DNA from: Poriferisodalis sp965198245
GTDB taxonomy: Bacteria > Actinomycetota > Acidimicrobiia > Acidimicrobiales > Poriferisodalaceae
Direction of reading: 5' to 3'
Assembly: GCF_965198245.1 (NCBI RefSeq)
Contig: NZ_OZ240249.1
Span: forward strand, 3,224,001 to 3,288,000
DNA length: 64,000 nt
Made by a program: the position numbers and the translations under genes. The notes under the pieces are model-generated. The model did no database searches. It saw nothing but the letters and a program-made list of their open reading frames with translations, and had not been told where the DNA came from. Of the stretch, positions 41,376-50,162 are shown one piece after another; within the stretch, counting starts at the first letter, position 1; each line of letters opens with the position of its first letter.

Positions 41376-43598
41376 CTAGCTGCGCTGCAAGTAGTCGGAA
41401 TCGCGGCGACTGGAAAACCAGTCGATCTCATCAACCAGCGCCGGGTGGTCATCAAGATCCCCGTCGGCCTCAATAAGTTCAGTGGCCGCGTCGCGGGCAG
41501 CCTGCACCCAGTGCAGGTCACGGGCCAGCGACGCCAGCTTCAAGTCGCTGCGTCCCGATTGCCGTTCGTCGAACAGCGTGCCCTCGCCGCGCAGTTCGAG
41601 GTCACGCTCGGCCAACTCGAACCCGTCGGATGACTCGTAGAGCGCAGTCAGCCGCTCGACGGCGGTGGGGGTCGGATCGTCGTCGCTCACGAGATAGCAC
41701 GCCGACGAATGACTGCCGCGACCCACCCGACCCCTCAATTGGTGCAGCTGTGCGATGCCGAATCGATCTGCGGACAGCACGACCATCACGGTCGCGTTCG
41801 GCACGTCGATCCCAACCTCGATGACCGTCGTCGCGACCAGCGCGTCGAGATCTGCTGCTCGGAACCGGGCCATCACCGATTCCTTGTCGGCCGATGGCAT
41901 GCGCCCGTGCAGCAGGCCGACCCGCAGGCCGGCGAGAGAGCCCGCCACCAGCTCCGCATGCATTTGCTCGGCCGAGCGCGCGTCGAGGCTCTCGCTCTCG
42001 GTGATCAGCGGACACACCACGTAGGCCTGACGACCGGCTTCGATCTCGGTGCGCACGCTGGACCACATGGCTTCGGCGGCAAGGGGCCCACGCACCCAAT
42101 GAGTCACCACGGGCGTCCTGCCCGGCGGAAGTTCGTCGAGCACCGAGACATCGAGGTCGCCGTACACCGTCATCGCGGCGGTGCGCGGGATGGGTGTAGC
42201 CGTCATGACCAGCAGGTGAGGGAGACGGCGGTCGTCGCGCCCGCTCTCGCGGAGCCGTGCACGCTGCGACACGCCAAACCGGTGCTGCTCATCCACAACG
42301 ACGACGCTGAGCGAGCCGAACTTCACTGATTCTTGAAGCAGGGCGTGCGTGCCGACAACGATGTCTGCGGTCCCCGTCGCTATCTCCACCAGCACCTCGC
42401 GGCGATGCGTTGCCGAGCCCGAACCGCTGAGCAGGCGCAGGTTCAGCGGCCGTGTTCCGCTGAGTCGTGCACCATCGGGCACTTCGAAACCGTCGAGCAA
42501 TGCCCGCACAGCGATGAAGTGCTGTTCGGCCAGCACTTCGGTGGGCGCCATGAGCGCACTTTGATGGTTGTTCTGTACGGCGACGAGCAATGCGTGCAGC
42601 GCTACCAGCGTCTTGCCAGAACCAACGTCGCCCTGCAACAGCCGGTGCATCGGACGCACGGTGCTCACGTCGGCGTCAATCTCGGCCATGGTTCGCTGCT
42701 GTGCACCTGTCAGGGCGTACGGCAGGCGTCGATGGAACGCATCGACGAGATTGCCGGATGGGTCGTGCGCGATGCCGAGCTCGTGTGCCTCGCGCGCCAA
42801 GCGCTGGCTCCGCAGCACAAGCTGGACTCGCAGCAGTTCATCGAACACGAGACGATTTCGCGCTGTGGTGCGCTCGGCCATCGAAGACGGCTCGTGAATG
42901 TCAGCGAAGGCCCGGGACCGCTCGGTGAGTCCCAGCCGGGTTCGCAGCCACCTCGGCAGTGGATCGGCAATGCCCCGAGGCGAGCAGCGCCGCCGCGCCT
43001 CCGCGACCCAGCTCGCGACATCCCACGTGGCGATGCCAGCGGTCTCGGACTGGGGATACACCGGCACGATCTTGCCGGTGCGATCCCCGAGCAGGTCGAC
43101 CACAGGGTTCGTCATCTGCTTGCGCCCCCGGTAGTTCTCCACCTTGCCGAACAGTGCAACGGTGAGTCCCTCGGCGAGCTGGCGCTCCCGCCACGCCTGG
43201 TTGAAGAACACCACGCTCATGGAGCCGCTGGCATCGCCAACCTCGACGGACACAAGCTGTCGGCCGCCACGCAGGCGGCGGCTCGACGCTGCGGCCACAT
43301 CGGCCACGACAGTGATCTCGGCGCCGATCGTCGCCTCGCTGATCGGGGCTTGGGCCGTGCGGTCCACATAGCGCCGGGGGTAGTAGGTGATCAAGTCGAA
43401 CACCGACTCGACGCCAACATCGCGCAGGGCCTTACGGCGGTGCGGGCCGACGCCGTTGAGTCGTTCGACGCCGATCGCGTCGAGTTCGCGCAGCGTCAGC
43501 GGGTCCTTCGCCGCCGCGGGCTGCGGATCGGTCTCGTCGGCTTCGACCACGCCCTCAGCCCGGCCCCCGATGGGCTGGCCGCGACGGCGAGCGTTCAT
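41376..43598 (-). CDS. recG: ATP-dependent DNA helicase RecG
   Basis: 740 residues. It remodels stalled forks and Holliday junctions. The N-terminal wedge/OB domain includes GVGPHRRKALRDVGVESVFD. Helicase motifs: LLQGDVGSGKTLVAL (I), VVDEQHRFG (II), MTATPIPRTAAM (III), TTVIEVGIDVPNA (V), QLRGRVGRGSHSS (VI), then a C-terminal wedge-associated domain. The start at 43598 (MNARRRGQPIGG) forms an ATGA overlap with the preceding gene; the ORF extends 28 codons further but inside that gene. Confidence 0.96.
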   Translation of the reverse strand: MNARRRGQPIGGRAEGVVEADETDPQPAAAKDPLTLRELDAIGVERLNGVGPHRRKALRDVGVESVFDLITYYPRRYVDRTAQAPISEATIGAEITVVADVAAASSRRLRGGRQLVSVEVGDASGSMSVVFFNQAWRERQLAEGLTVALFGKVENYRGRKQMTNPVVDLLGDRTGKIVPVYPQSETAGIATWDVASWVAEARRRCSPRGIADPLPRWLRTRLGLTERSRAFADIHEPSSMAERTTARNRLVFDELLRVQLVLRSQRLAREAHELGIAHDPSGNLVDAFHRRLPYALTGAQQRTMAEIDADVSTVRPMHRLLQGDVGSGKTLVALHALLVAVQNNHQSALMAPTEVLAEQHFIAVRALLDGFEVPDGARLSGTRPLNLRLLSGSGSATHRREVLVEIATGTADIVVGTHALLQESVKFGSLSVVVVDEQHRFGVSQRARLRESGRDDRRLPHLLVMTATPIPRTAAMTVYGDLDVSVLDELPPGRTPVVTHWVRGPLAAEAMWSSVRTEIEAGRQAYVVCPLITESESLDARSAEQMHAELVAGSLAGLRVGLLHGRMPSADKESVMARFRAADLDALVATTVIEVGIDVPNATVMVVLSADRFGIAQLHQLRGRVGRGSHSSACYLVSDDDPTPTAVERLTALYESSDGFELAERDLELRGEGTLFDERQSGRSDLKLASLARDLHWVQAARDAATELIEADGDLDDHPALVDEIDWFSSRRDSDYLQRS

Positions 43599-45457
43599 TC
43601 GATGCCGAACAGATACGGGTAGTGGTCCTGGCCGCCGATGTGCCGTTCGACTTCGACATCGGGCCAGTGCTGCGCGAGCCACGAGACCACTTCGTCGGTT
43701 TCTCCCGCCTGAGCGCTGGCGCCTTCGATCAGCGTCAAGATCTCGTGCTCTGGTTGCAGCAGGTGTGCGAGCAAGCCAACGGCAGCATCAGCGGCAGTCT
43801 CGCCTGCAGCCGCAATTCCGTTCGAGTCCAGGCCAATCCATTGTCCAGCGGTGACAGGACCGGTCGGCGCCGCGGTGTCGCGCACGGCTTGGGTCACCTC
43901 GCCCGCCGCGACCAGGGCCGCAGTGTCGCCCATCGATGCGGCATTGGCGTCTGCCTTGACACCGGGGTCATAGCCGATCAGGGAAGCCAGGCCGGCGGGC
44001 ACTGATGTCGTGGCCACCACCGCCACGGTCTTGGAGGTGTGCTCGCCGACCTGCCGGGCGACCGGAACAATGTTGGAGTTGTTGGGCAGCACGACGACGT
44101 GCTGCGACGGTGCCGCCTCGACGGCCGCGAGCAGCTCGGCGGTCGAGGGATTCATCGTCTGGCCCCCGGTGACGAGTTCGTGGCAGCCCAGCGAGGCGAA
44201 GAGCTCGTCGAGCCCGGCCGATGGCGAGACCGCTACCACGGCACATTCCACCATCGGGCGGTCGTCGGTTGCGGCGCCGGCGACGGCACTCGCGCCCGGG
44301 TCGCCGTGCCCAGCGTGCGCACCGAGTCCCGCGTGCGCACCGTGCGCACCGAGTTCGGCGACCTGCTCGTGCAAGTCGGTGATCTGGATGCGATGCGGCC
44401 GTCCGGCATCGATCCCTGCCTCGACGACGGGACCGATGTCGTCGGTGTGGATATGGCAGTTCCACAGGCCGTCGCCGCCGACCATCACTATCGAGTCGCC
44501 AAGGGAGTCCCAGGTGGTCTTGAATGCGTCGATCTTGGAGTCCGGGGCCGCCAGCAGGTACATCACCTCGTAGCGGGTGCCAGATGGGTCGTGCGCGTCG
44601 TGGCCGTCAGCGTCACCGGCATCGAGATGGCTATGCATCTCGGCGCGGCGTTCGGCTACCGGATCGTCGGCATCGCGCTGCACGCTCGCGCCGGCGTTGC
44701 CGTGTGCGATGACGGCTGCCACGTCCGCGGGCAAGTCCACTTCGGCAGGCAGCGGTCGCCCGTCGACGACTTTGAGGAGAGCGTCGAGCAGCAGCAGATA
44801 GCCAGCGGCTCCAGCATCGACCACCCCAGCGTCGGCCAACACCGGCAGTTGCTGCGGTGTCGCCTCGAGTGCGGATTGACCAGCCCGGCGCGCCTCCTCC
44901 AGCACCCCGACCAGGCGCTCGAAACCATCATCGCCTTCGTCGGTGGCGATGGCCTGCTGCGCGGCGTGGGCCGAGGCACGTGCCACGCTCAAGATGGTGC
45001 CCTCGACCGGACGCATGACTGCCCGATCGGCTGCCACGCTCGCGGCGACCAGGCCTTGGGCGAGCAGGTCGGCATCGATCATCGGTGCGGCCCCCTCGTC
45101 GCCGTCGGAGGGAGCCAGCGTGGCGGCGAGTCCTCGCAAGAGCTGACTGACAATGACTCCGCTGTTGCCGCGCGCCCCCATGAGAGCTCCGTGGGAGATG
45201 GCCTGGCAGACCTCGGCACGCTCAGAGCCCGCCCGATCCAGCTCCTCGCTGACCGCTGCAAGCGTCAGCGCCATGTTGGTGCCTGTGTCGCCGTCGGGCA
45301 CCGGGTACACGTTGAGACGATCGATCGTGATGCGGTGCTGATCGAGTGCTTCGCCATAGGTGCGTATCGCTTCGACGAACGCGTTCGTGTCCAGGGCGCG
45401 CGCGGCGAGATGAGTTGCAGACTGTGCAGCAGCCGCACCGCCCCCACTGTCGCTCAC
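43595..45457 (-). CDS. DAK2/FakA-like fatty-acid kinase
   Basis: 620 residues from a GTG at 45457. The N-terminal kinase (DhaL/DAK2) shows RLNVYPVPDGDTGTNMALTL and SHGALMGARGNSGVIVSQLLRG. The middle and C-terminal FakA domains follow (GGDGLWNCHIHTDDIGPVVE, VVLPNNSNIVPVARQV, QWIGLDSNGI). FakA phosphorylates fatty acids with a FakB partner; no fakB is in the window. A His-rich insert near residues 300-330 and another near 395-415 (ELGAHGAHAGLGAHAGHGD) are unusual. It precedes recG, as in mycobacteria. Confidence 0.88.
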   Translation of the reverse strand: MSDSGGGAAAAQSATHLAARALDTNAFVEAIRTYGEALDQHRITIDRLNVYPVPDGDTGTNMALTLAAVSEELDRAGSERAEVCQAISHGALMGARGNSGVIVSQLLRGLAATLAPSDGDEGAAPMIDADLLAQGLVAASVAADRAVMRPVEGTILSVARASAHAAQQAIATDEGDDGFERLVGVLEEARRAGQSALEATPQQLPVLADAGVVDAGAAGYLLLLDALLKVVDGRPLPAEVDLPADVAAVIAHGNAGASVQRDADDPVAERRAEMHSHLDAGDADGHDAHDPSGTRYEVMYLLAAPDSKIDAFKTTWDSLGDSIVMVGGDGLWNCHIHTDDIGPVVEAGIDAGRPHRIQITDLHEQVAELGAHGAHAGLGAHAGHGDPGASAVAGAATDDRPMVECAVVAVSPSAGLDELFASLGCHELVTGGQTMNPSTAELLAAVEAAPSQHVVVLPNNSNIVPVARQVGEHTSKTVAVVATTSVPAGLASLIGYDPGVKADANAASMGDTAALVAAGEVTQAVRDTAAPTGPVTAGQWIGLDSNGIAAAGETAADAAVGLLAHLLQPEHEILTLIEGASAQAGETDEVVSWLAQHWPDVEVERHIGGQDHYPYLFGIE

Positions 45458-45561
45458 AGTCGCCGAAGCTACAACGCGCTCGCAGCAGTCGGTTGGTAGC
45501 TTTCGGGTGCTGCACGGGCTGGCACGCCAGTCCTGCAGATTCCCTGCCACTGGAGGCGCGA

Positions 45562-45807
45562 GTGCAAGGCGTCATCAAGTCGTACGACCCGGCATCGGGA
45601 GTCGGCGTCATTACCGACGACGTCACGCGCTTAGAGCACGAGTTGGCCCTTGACGCCTTGGAGGGCTCTATCTTTCGGATGGTGCGGCAGGGCCAGCGAG
45701 TGATCTTCGACCTTGACGAACGGGGGCTCGCCACACGGCTTCGTCTGGGCTCGGAGGTGGACCTGGGAACACCCGACTGGATCACCACCGGGGGGAAGAC
45801 AGCGTGA
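45562..45807 (+). CDS. Short cold-shock-domain-like protein
   Basis: 81 residues from a GTG at 45562 with GGAGG 7 bases upstream. The opening VQGVIKSYDPASGVGVITDD resembles the first beta strands of a cold-shock fold, but the RNP motifs are degraded; FDLDERGLATRLRLGSEVDL follows. It may bind single-stranded nucleic acid. It is divergent from the FakA-like gene and lies upstream of pckG. Confidence 0.6.
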   Translation: MQGVIKSYDPASGVGVITDDVTRLEHELALDALEGSIFRMVRQGQRVIFDLDERGLATRLRLGSEVDLGTPDWITTGGKTA

Positions 45808-45858
45808 TCTGAGGCCGGGGCAACCGCACTGGCCAATGAGCGAAGCGAGTGGGACAAC

Positions 45859-47646
45859 TTGCCTGCCACTGCCAACCGCCAGCTGATCGATTGGGTCGAT
45901 CATTGGGCCCGCGTGCTTCGGCCCGACGCGGTCCATTGGTGCGACGGCTCCGAAGCCGAATTCCAGCAGTTGTGCAGCCACATGGTGGAGTCAGGGACAC
46001 TCATCCCGCTCGATCCCGAAGCACGTCCCAACAGCTATCTCGCTCGCTCCGACCCCGGCGATGTCGCCCGGGTGGAAGATCGCACCTTCATCTGCACCGA
46101 GCGCGAGTTGGACGCGGGCCCCAACAACAACTGGCGCGCGCCCGACGAGATGCGCGATGAGGTGCTGAAGCTGTTCGGCGGCTCGATGCGCGGCCGGACG
46201 ATGTATGTGGTGCCGTTCTCGATGGGCCCGCTCGGCTCGCACATCGCCCACATCGGTGTCCAGCTCACCGACTCGCCCTATGTGGCGGCCTCCATGCGGA
46301 TCATGACCCGCATGGGCCAGGGTACGCTCGACGTGCTCGCAGACGGCGAGTTCGTACCGTGCATTCACTCGCTCGGCGCCCCGCTGGAACCGGGCCAGCC
46401 TGACGTGCCGTGGCCCTGCGACGCGGCGCGCAAGTACATCGTCCATTTCCCCGAGACACGCGAGATCTGGTCCTACGGCTCCGGCTACGGCGGCAATGCC
46501 CTGCTGGGCAAGAAGTGCTTCGCCCTGCGGATCGCGTCGACCATGGCGCGCGATCAGGGCTGGCTGGCCGAGCACATGCTCATCGTGGGCGTGACGCCTC
46601 CCGAAGGCGAGACGGTGTACGTGGCGGCCGCTTTCCCGTCGGCCTGCGGCAAGACGAATATGGCCATGATGATTCCCACCCTGCCGGGTTGGAAGGTCGA
46701 GACCATCGGCGACGACATCGCCTGGATGAAGTTCGGCGACGACGGGCGGTTGCACGCGATCAATCCCGAGGCAGGCATCTTTGGCGTAGCTCCTGGCACC
46801 GGTGATGACACCAACCCGAGCGCGTTGGCGACCATGTGGGGCAACTGCGTGTTCACCAACGTGGCTCAGACCCTCGATGGCGACGTCTGGTGGGAGGGCC
46901 TGACGCCTGAGCCGCCCGACGATCTCATCGACTGGCGCGGAAACCAGTGGTCGCCTGCGGTGGGCACGCCCGCCGCTCACCCCAACGCCCGCTTCACGGC
47001 TCCCGCTACGCAGTGCCCCACGATTGCTCGCGAATGGGAGGATCCGGCTGGCGTGCCGATCTCGGCAATCCTGTTCGGCGGCCGGCGAGCAACCACGGTG
47101 CCGCTGGTGGCCGAGGCGCTGGACTGGGAGCACGGGGTGTTCTTGGGTTCCCAGATGTCGTCGGAGAAGACGGCTGCCGCGGCGGGGACCATCGGCGAGG
47201 TGCGGCGGGATCCGTTCGCGATGCTGCCGTTCTGCGGCTACAACTTCGGCGACTACTTCCAGCACTGGCTCGACATCGGCAACACCCCTGGCGCGCAGCT
47301 GCCCAAGCTGTTTTATGTCAACTGGTTCCGCAAGGATGCCGACGGGAAGTTCATCTGGCCAGGATTCGGCGACAACTCCCGGGTGCTCAAGTGGGTGCTC
47401 GAGCGGGTGGCAGGCCACGGCGAAGCAACTGCCACCCCCATCGGTCTGGTGCCGCCGCCGGAGGCCATCGACACCGACGGACTCGACCTGACGGACGAGC
47501 AGATCAAGTCGCTGCTCACGGTCGATGAGGACGACTGGCGCGCAGAGATGGACATGATCGAGACGCACTACCGGTCGCTGGGCGAACGGCTTCCCAAAGA
47601 AATGCGGCGCCAGCTCGATCGGCTCGAGGAACGTCTCGGCGTCTGA
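45859..47646 (+). CDS. pckG: Phosphoenolpyruvate carboxykinase (GTP)
   Basis: 595 residues. It makes PEP from oxaloacetate and GTP in gluconeogenesis. The GTP-class signature AAFPSACGKTNMAMMIPTLPGW holds the P-loop and hyper-reactive Cys. Also visible: TMYVVPFSMGPLGS, SYGSGYGGNALLGKKC, TIGDDIAWMKFG, and GYNFGDYFQHW near the end. Length fits. The TTG at 45859 is the best upstream start seen; no in-frame ATG precedes it. GTP-type enzymes are typical of actinobacteria. Confidence 0.95.
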   Translation: MPATANRQLIDWVDHWARVLRPDAVHWCDGSEAEFQQLCSHMVESGTLIPLDPEARPNSYLARSDPGDVARVEDRTFICTERELDAGPNNNWRAPDEMRDEVLKLFGGSMRGRTMYVVPFSMGPLGSHIAHIGVQLTDSPYVAASMRIMTRMGQGTLDVLADGEFVPCIHSLGAPLEPGQPDVPWPCDAARKYIVHFPETREIWSYGSGYGGNALLGKKCFALRIASTMARDQGWLAEHMLIVGVTPPEGETVYVAAAFPSACGKTNMAMMIPTLPGWKVETIGDDIAWMKFGDDGRLHAINPEAGIFGVAPGTGDDTNPSALATMWGNCVFTNVAQTLDGDVWWEGLTPEPPDDLIDWRGNQWSPAVGTPAAHPNARFTAPATQCPTIAREWEDPAGVPISAILFGGRRATTVPLVAEALDWEHGVFLGSQMSSEKTAAAAGTIGEVRRDPFAMLPFCGYNFGDYFQHWLDIGNTPGAQLPKLFYVNWFRKDADGKFIWPGFGDNSRVLKWVLERVAGHGEATATPIGLVPPPEAIDTDGLDLTDEQIKSLLTVDEDDWRAEMDMIETHYRSLGERLPKEMRRQLDRLEERLGV

Positions 47647-47693
47647 GGATCCACTTCGACGCGACAGCAGGAGCGGTCGCTGTGCTCGGGTCC

Positions 47694-47732
47694 GTCAGCT
47701 TCCGAGAAACATGGCCCGGATGGCGAGCCCCA
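47694..47732. repeat. 39-bp direct repeat, left copy (att-like)
   Basis: Exact copy of 49790-49828, beginning GTCAGCTTCCGAGAAACATG. The sequence is the last 12 codons and stop of the small membrane protein gene at 49791-50162, so this copy is a detached gene end 2096 bp away. It borders the ATPase-nuclease module. Confidence 0.95.
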
Positions 47733-47774
47733 ACGGAGCGATGTCGCTACATCCCCTCGGTACGCTCTGACAGC

Positions 47775-49241
47775 GTGAGCCTTTCAGTGGCGCTGTCGAA
47801 TCTGGGACCGCTCAGGTCTGCAAACCTCAACGTGGCTGACCTGACATTGCTCACAGGCGAAAACAACACCGGAAAGACGTTCTTTGCGACGGTGATACAT
47901 CGCGTCCTAGATGCCGCTCCCTCGAACTCGCCTGTTCCGCTTCGCGCTATGGATGACTCGCCACCTCAAATCCGTGACTGGGTGGCGCGAGTGCTGGACG
48001 AACCGGACGGCGATGACGATGCAGAAGAATCTTGGGAATTCGATCCAACTCAAGACACGGCCCGCTGGGCTACGCAGCTCTCAATGGAGATGCTGGAGTC
48101 ATACGGTAGGGCGGTTCGCTATGGCATTTCTTACGCATTTGGAGCCGAGCCAAGCCAGCTACGCAGGAAGACGCGTAGCCGGCGAGCTACCGATTGCTTT
48201 TTGACGATCAAAGCACACGAGCCGGCATGGGAAGTAGAGATTCGCTTCGACGGCGACGATGTGTCCGTCACACCTCCCGACCCGCGGGCATGGCTTACAA
48301 CTGCTCTTGACCCAGTGCGCATCCGGCGCGGCAGAAGTTCCTACTCAGGCATGCGTCGGCGCGTTTCCCGAGACGCCGAGACCTACTATCGGTTCTACCG
48401 GTTGCCGTTTGCCCCAAGCATGCAATCCGTTCTCTTCGATTCGTGGCCTCGGCATGCCATTCACCTGCCTGCCGACAGAACCGGCATCATGCAAAGCCAC
48501 AATGTCCTCGCCGGTGCGACTGCGCGGCAATCGGCGAGGGCTGGAATCAAGCCAATACAGATCGAAACGCTCTCGGGGACATCTGCTGACTTCCTCGCGC
48601 TGGTCCTAGAAATCTTGGAGATGATGTCCTCAGAGGGAGGCGACCGGCAGCCACTCGATCCCGTCATTCGCGGCTTTGAAGAGCATCTGCGTGCTGCCAT
48701 CGATGTCGACCAGCGGGCCAACGGCATGGAAGCAATCGTTGCAACAACGCCCGAGGGTTCATTCCCCATGGGCCGATCGTCGTCGATGCTGACCGAGCTT
48801 GCGCCACTGCTGCTCGTATTGAAGGCACCGCACTTGGCAGTCGATCACCTGACTATCGACGAACCCGAGGCGCACCTGCATCCCGAGATGCAAGTGCGCG
48901 TCGCCTCGTTCATCGCGGAACTCGTCCTGCACGGCATCCGTATTACCGTCACAACGCACTCGGATTTCTTCGTCTCTCAGCTCAAGAACATGATGCGGCT
49001 GCACAGTTTGAGGGCAGCAGGGTGCGAGCCGAAGACAATCGATCTTCCGACGGTCGCGCCTTCGCAGGTCAGGTCGCTGCAGTTCAGCCGCGAGAACGGA
49101 TGGTGTGTCGCACGCGGGCCGACATCTGATGGAATTGATGGCGTCGATGAGTCAACATTCACGCAGGTCATGCGCGACCAGTACGCCGTCGCTGCTGATC
49201 TGATCAACGAGCTCTTGGCGACCACCTCAGTCGAGTCGTAG
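47775..49241 (+). CDS. AAA/ABC-type ATPase of a putative two-gene module
   Basis: 488 residues from a GTG at 47775 (VSLSVALSNLGPLRSANL). Walker A TGENNTGKTFF near residue 30, Walker B VDHLTIDEPEAHLHPEM near 360 and the His switch TVTTHSDFFVSQLKNMM mark an OLD/AAA_15-AAA_21-type ATPase, a class common in phage-defence systems. No nuclease or TOPRIM domain is seen in the protein itself. Codon usage is less GC-rich than its neighbours. The stop overlaps the next gene by one base, so the two are probably co-translated. The whole unit sits between 39-bp direct repeats. Confidence 0.85.
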   Translation: MSLSVALSNLGPLRSANLNVADLTLLTGENNTGKTFFATVIHRVLDAAPSNSPVPLRAMDDSPPQIRDWVARVLDEPDGDDDAEESWEFDPTQDTARWATQLSMEMLESYGRAVRYGISYAFGAEPSQLRRKTRSRRATDCFLTIKAHEPAWEVEIRFDGDDVSVTPPDPRAWLTTALDPVRIRRGRSSYSGMRRRVSRDAETYYRFYRLPFAPSMQSVLFDSWPRHAIHLPADRTGIMQSHNVLAGATARQSARAGIKPIQIETLSGTSADFLALVLEILEMMSSEGGDRQPLDPVIRGFEEHLRAAIDVDQRANGMEAIVATTPEGSFPMGRSSSMLTELAPLLLVLKAPHLAVDHLTIDEPEAHLHPEMQVRVASFIAELVLHGIRITVTTHSDFFVSQLKNMMRLHSLRAAGCEPKTIDLPTVAPSQVRSLQFSRENGWCVARGPTSDGIDGVDESTFTQVMRDQYAVAADLINELLATTSVES

Positions 49242-49768
49242 TGCCGCAGGCCACAAGACTGCTTTCATGCGCGGATTCACTGTGTGCAGTGTGCAACCTG
49301 CAGGCGGACCTGCTAGCCGATGGGGCTGAATCAGTCGACTGGCGGCACCTAAGCGAGAACAATTGCGAGCTCTTTGTCGTCGCGGACGCCGTCAACCGAT
49401 GCGCATTTGGTCTCAAGCTTGATCCGGACAATGCGAATTATCGCCGCATCAAGAAAGGCGAACAGACGAGAATGTGCGACTTCGCAGTTGGCGGTGTAGC
49501 TGCGGCGGTAGCTCGACTCATTGCAATAGAACTGAAGGAAGGTGCTGGTTACGCGGACCAGATCGAGCAGCTAGTCCAAGGGTTGAGAGTGCTGCACCGC
49601 TATTTTCCCGACCAAGGGTTCTCCCCGCGGCCAGAAGCAGTCTTTGTGGTCGGGCGGGAAGCGGACAAGCTCGCGTTCTCTCTTCGTGACCAGCTCGAGA
49701 GCCTGAGATTTGGCGAGGTTCACGTCAGGCTGCGCATCCTCAGCAGCGGAGATGTCCTGGAGCTGTAG
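49241..49768 (+). CDS. Putative PD-(D/E)XK nuclease partner of the ATPase
   Basis: 175 residues, GTG start overlapping the ATPase stop (TAGTG). No named family was recognised. The segment TRMCDFAVGG followed by ARLIAIELKEGAG gives Asp, then Glu-x-Lys 17-19 residues later, the layout of a PD-(D/E)XK site, with hydrophobic strands before each. An N-terminal CxxC (CADSLCAVCN) is present. The fusion-like overlap with an OLD-type ATPase suggests a nuclease whose action depends on the ATPase. The nuclease call is inference from motif spacing. Confidence 0.6.
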   Translation: MPQATRLLSCADSLCAVCNLQADLLADGAESVDWRHLSENNCELFVVADAVNRCAFGLKLDPDNANYRRIKKGEQTRMCDFAVGGVAAAVARLIAIELKEGAGYADQIEQLVQGLRVLHRYFPDQGFSPRPEAVFVVGREADKLAFSLRDQLESLRFGEVHVRLRILSSGDVLEL

Positions 49769-49789
49769 GTGTGCGTTGGTGCGACGGTG

Positions 49790-49828
49790 GTCAGCTTCCG
49801 AGAAACATGGCCCGGATGGCGAGCCCCA
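49790..49828. repeat. 39-bp direct repeat, right copy (att-like)
   Basis: Identical to 47694-47732. This copy includes the native 3' end of the membrane protein gene (GLAIRAMFLGS and stop). Confidence 0.95.
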
Positions 49829-50162
49829 TGATGAACAGCGCCCCGAGGCCGAACAACTCGTAACGCCGGTGCGCCAGTTGCTGCCGGTAGGCGTAGACGA
49901 AGAGGACCGCGACCGCGCAGCAGGCCCCATAGAACACATGGAAGGCCGGGGCATCGACGGCAGCAACTCGCATGAGGATGACGCCCGCGGTGAGCTGCAC
50001 GAAGACCAGGACCCACGCGGCCCCCAGAAACCACCACAGGCTGCGATGTCGCAGCGCGTGCCAGCGGATTGCGCCGAGCGACCAGAGCCCCGCAGCGCCG
50101 TTCGACAGCACCAGTGCCCAGCCCAGCGCAGTGTGAACCGTCGACCAGATCCCGGCGCTCAC
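49791..50162 (-). CDS. Small four-helix membrane protein, unknown
   Basis: 123 residues with about four hydrophobic segments (HTALGWALVLSNGAAGLWSL; SLWWFLGAAWVLVFVQLTAGVIL; VFYGACCAVAVLFVYAY; LFGLGALFIMGLAIRAMFL). Function not recognised. Its ATG overlaps the stop of the upstream DUF4145-like gene by 4 bp. Its 3' end was the site at which the ATPase-nuclease module was placed. Confidence 0.75.
   Translation of the reverse strand: MSAGIWSTVHTALGWALVLSNGAAGLWSLGAIRWHALRHRSLWWFLGAAWVLVFVQLTAGVILMRVAAVDAPAFHVFYGACCAVAVLFVYAYRQQLAHRRYELFGLGALFIMGLAIRAMFLGS

Noticed and set aside
44039..45499. 486-codon plus-strand ORF opposite the FakA-like gene
   Set aside because: Shadow frame without domains; the minus-strand DAK2 and FakA motifs are clear.
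47682..47774. Upstream start at 47682 for the ATPase
   Set aside because: It would translate the 39-bp direct repeat and a non-family stretch; the GTG at 47775 begins directly at the ATPase fold.
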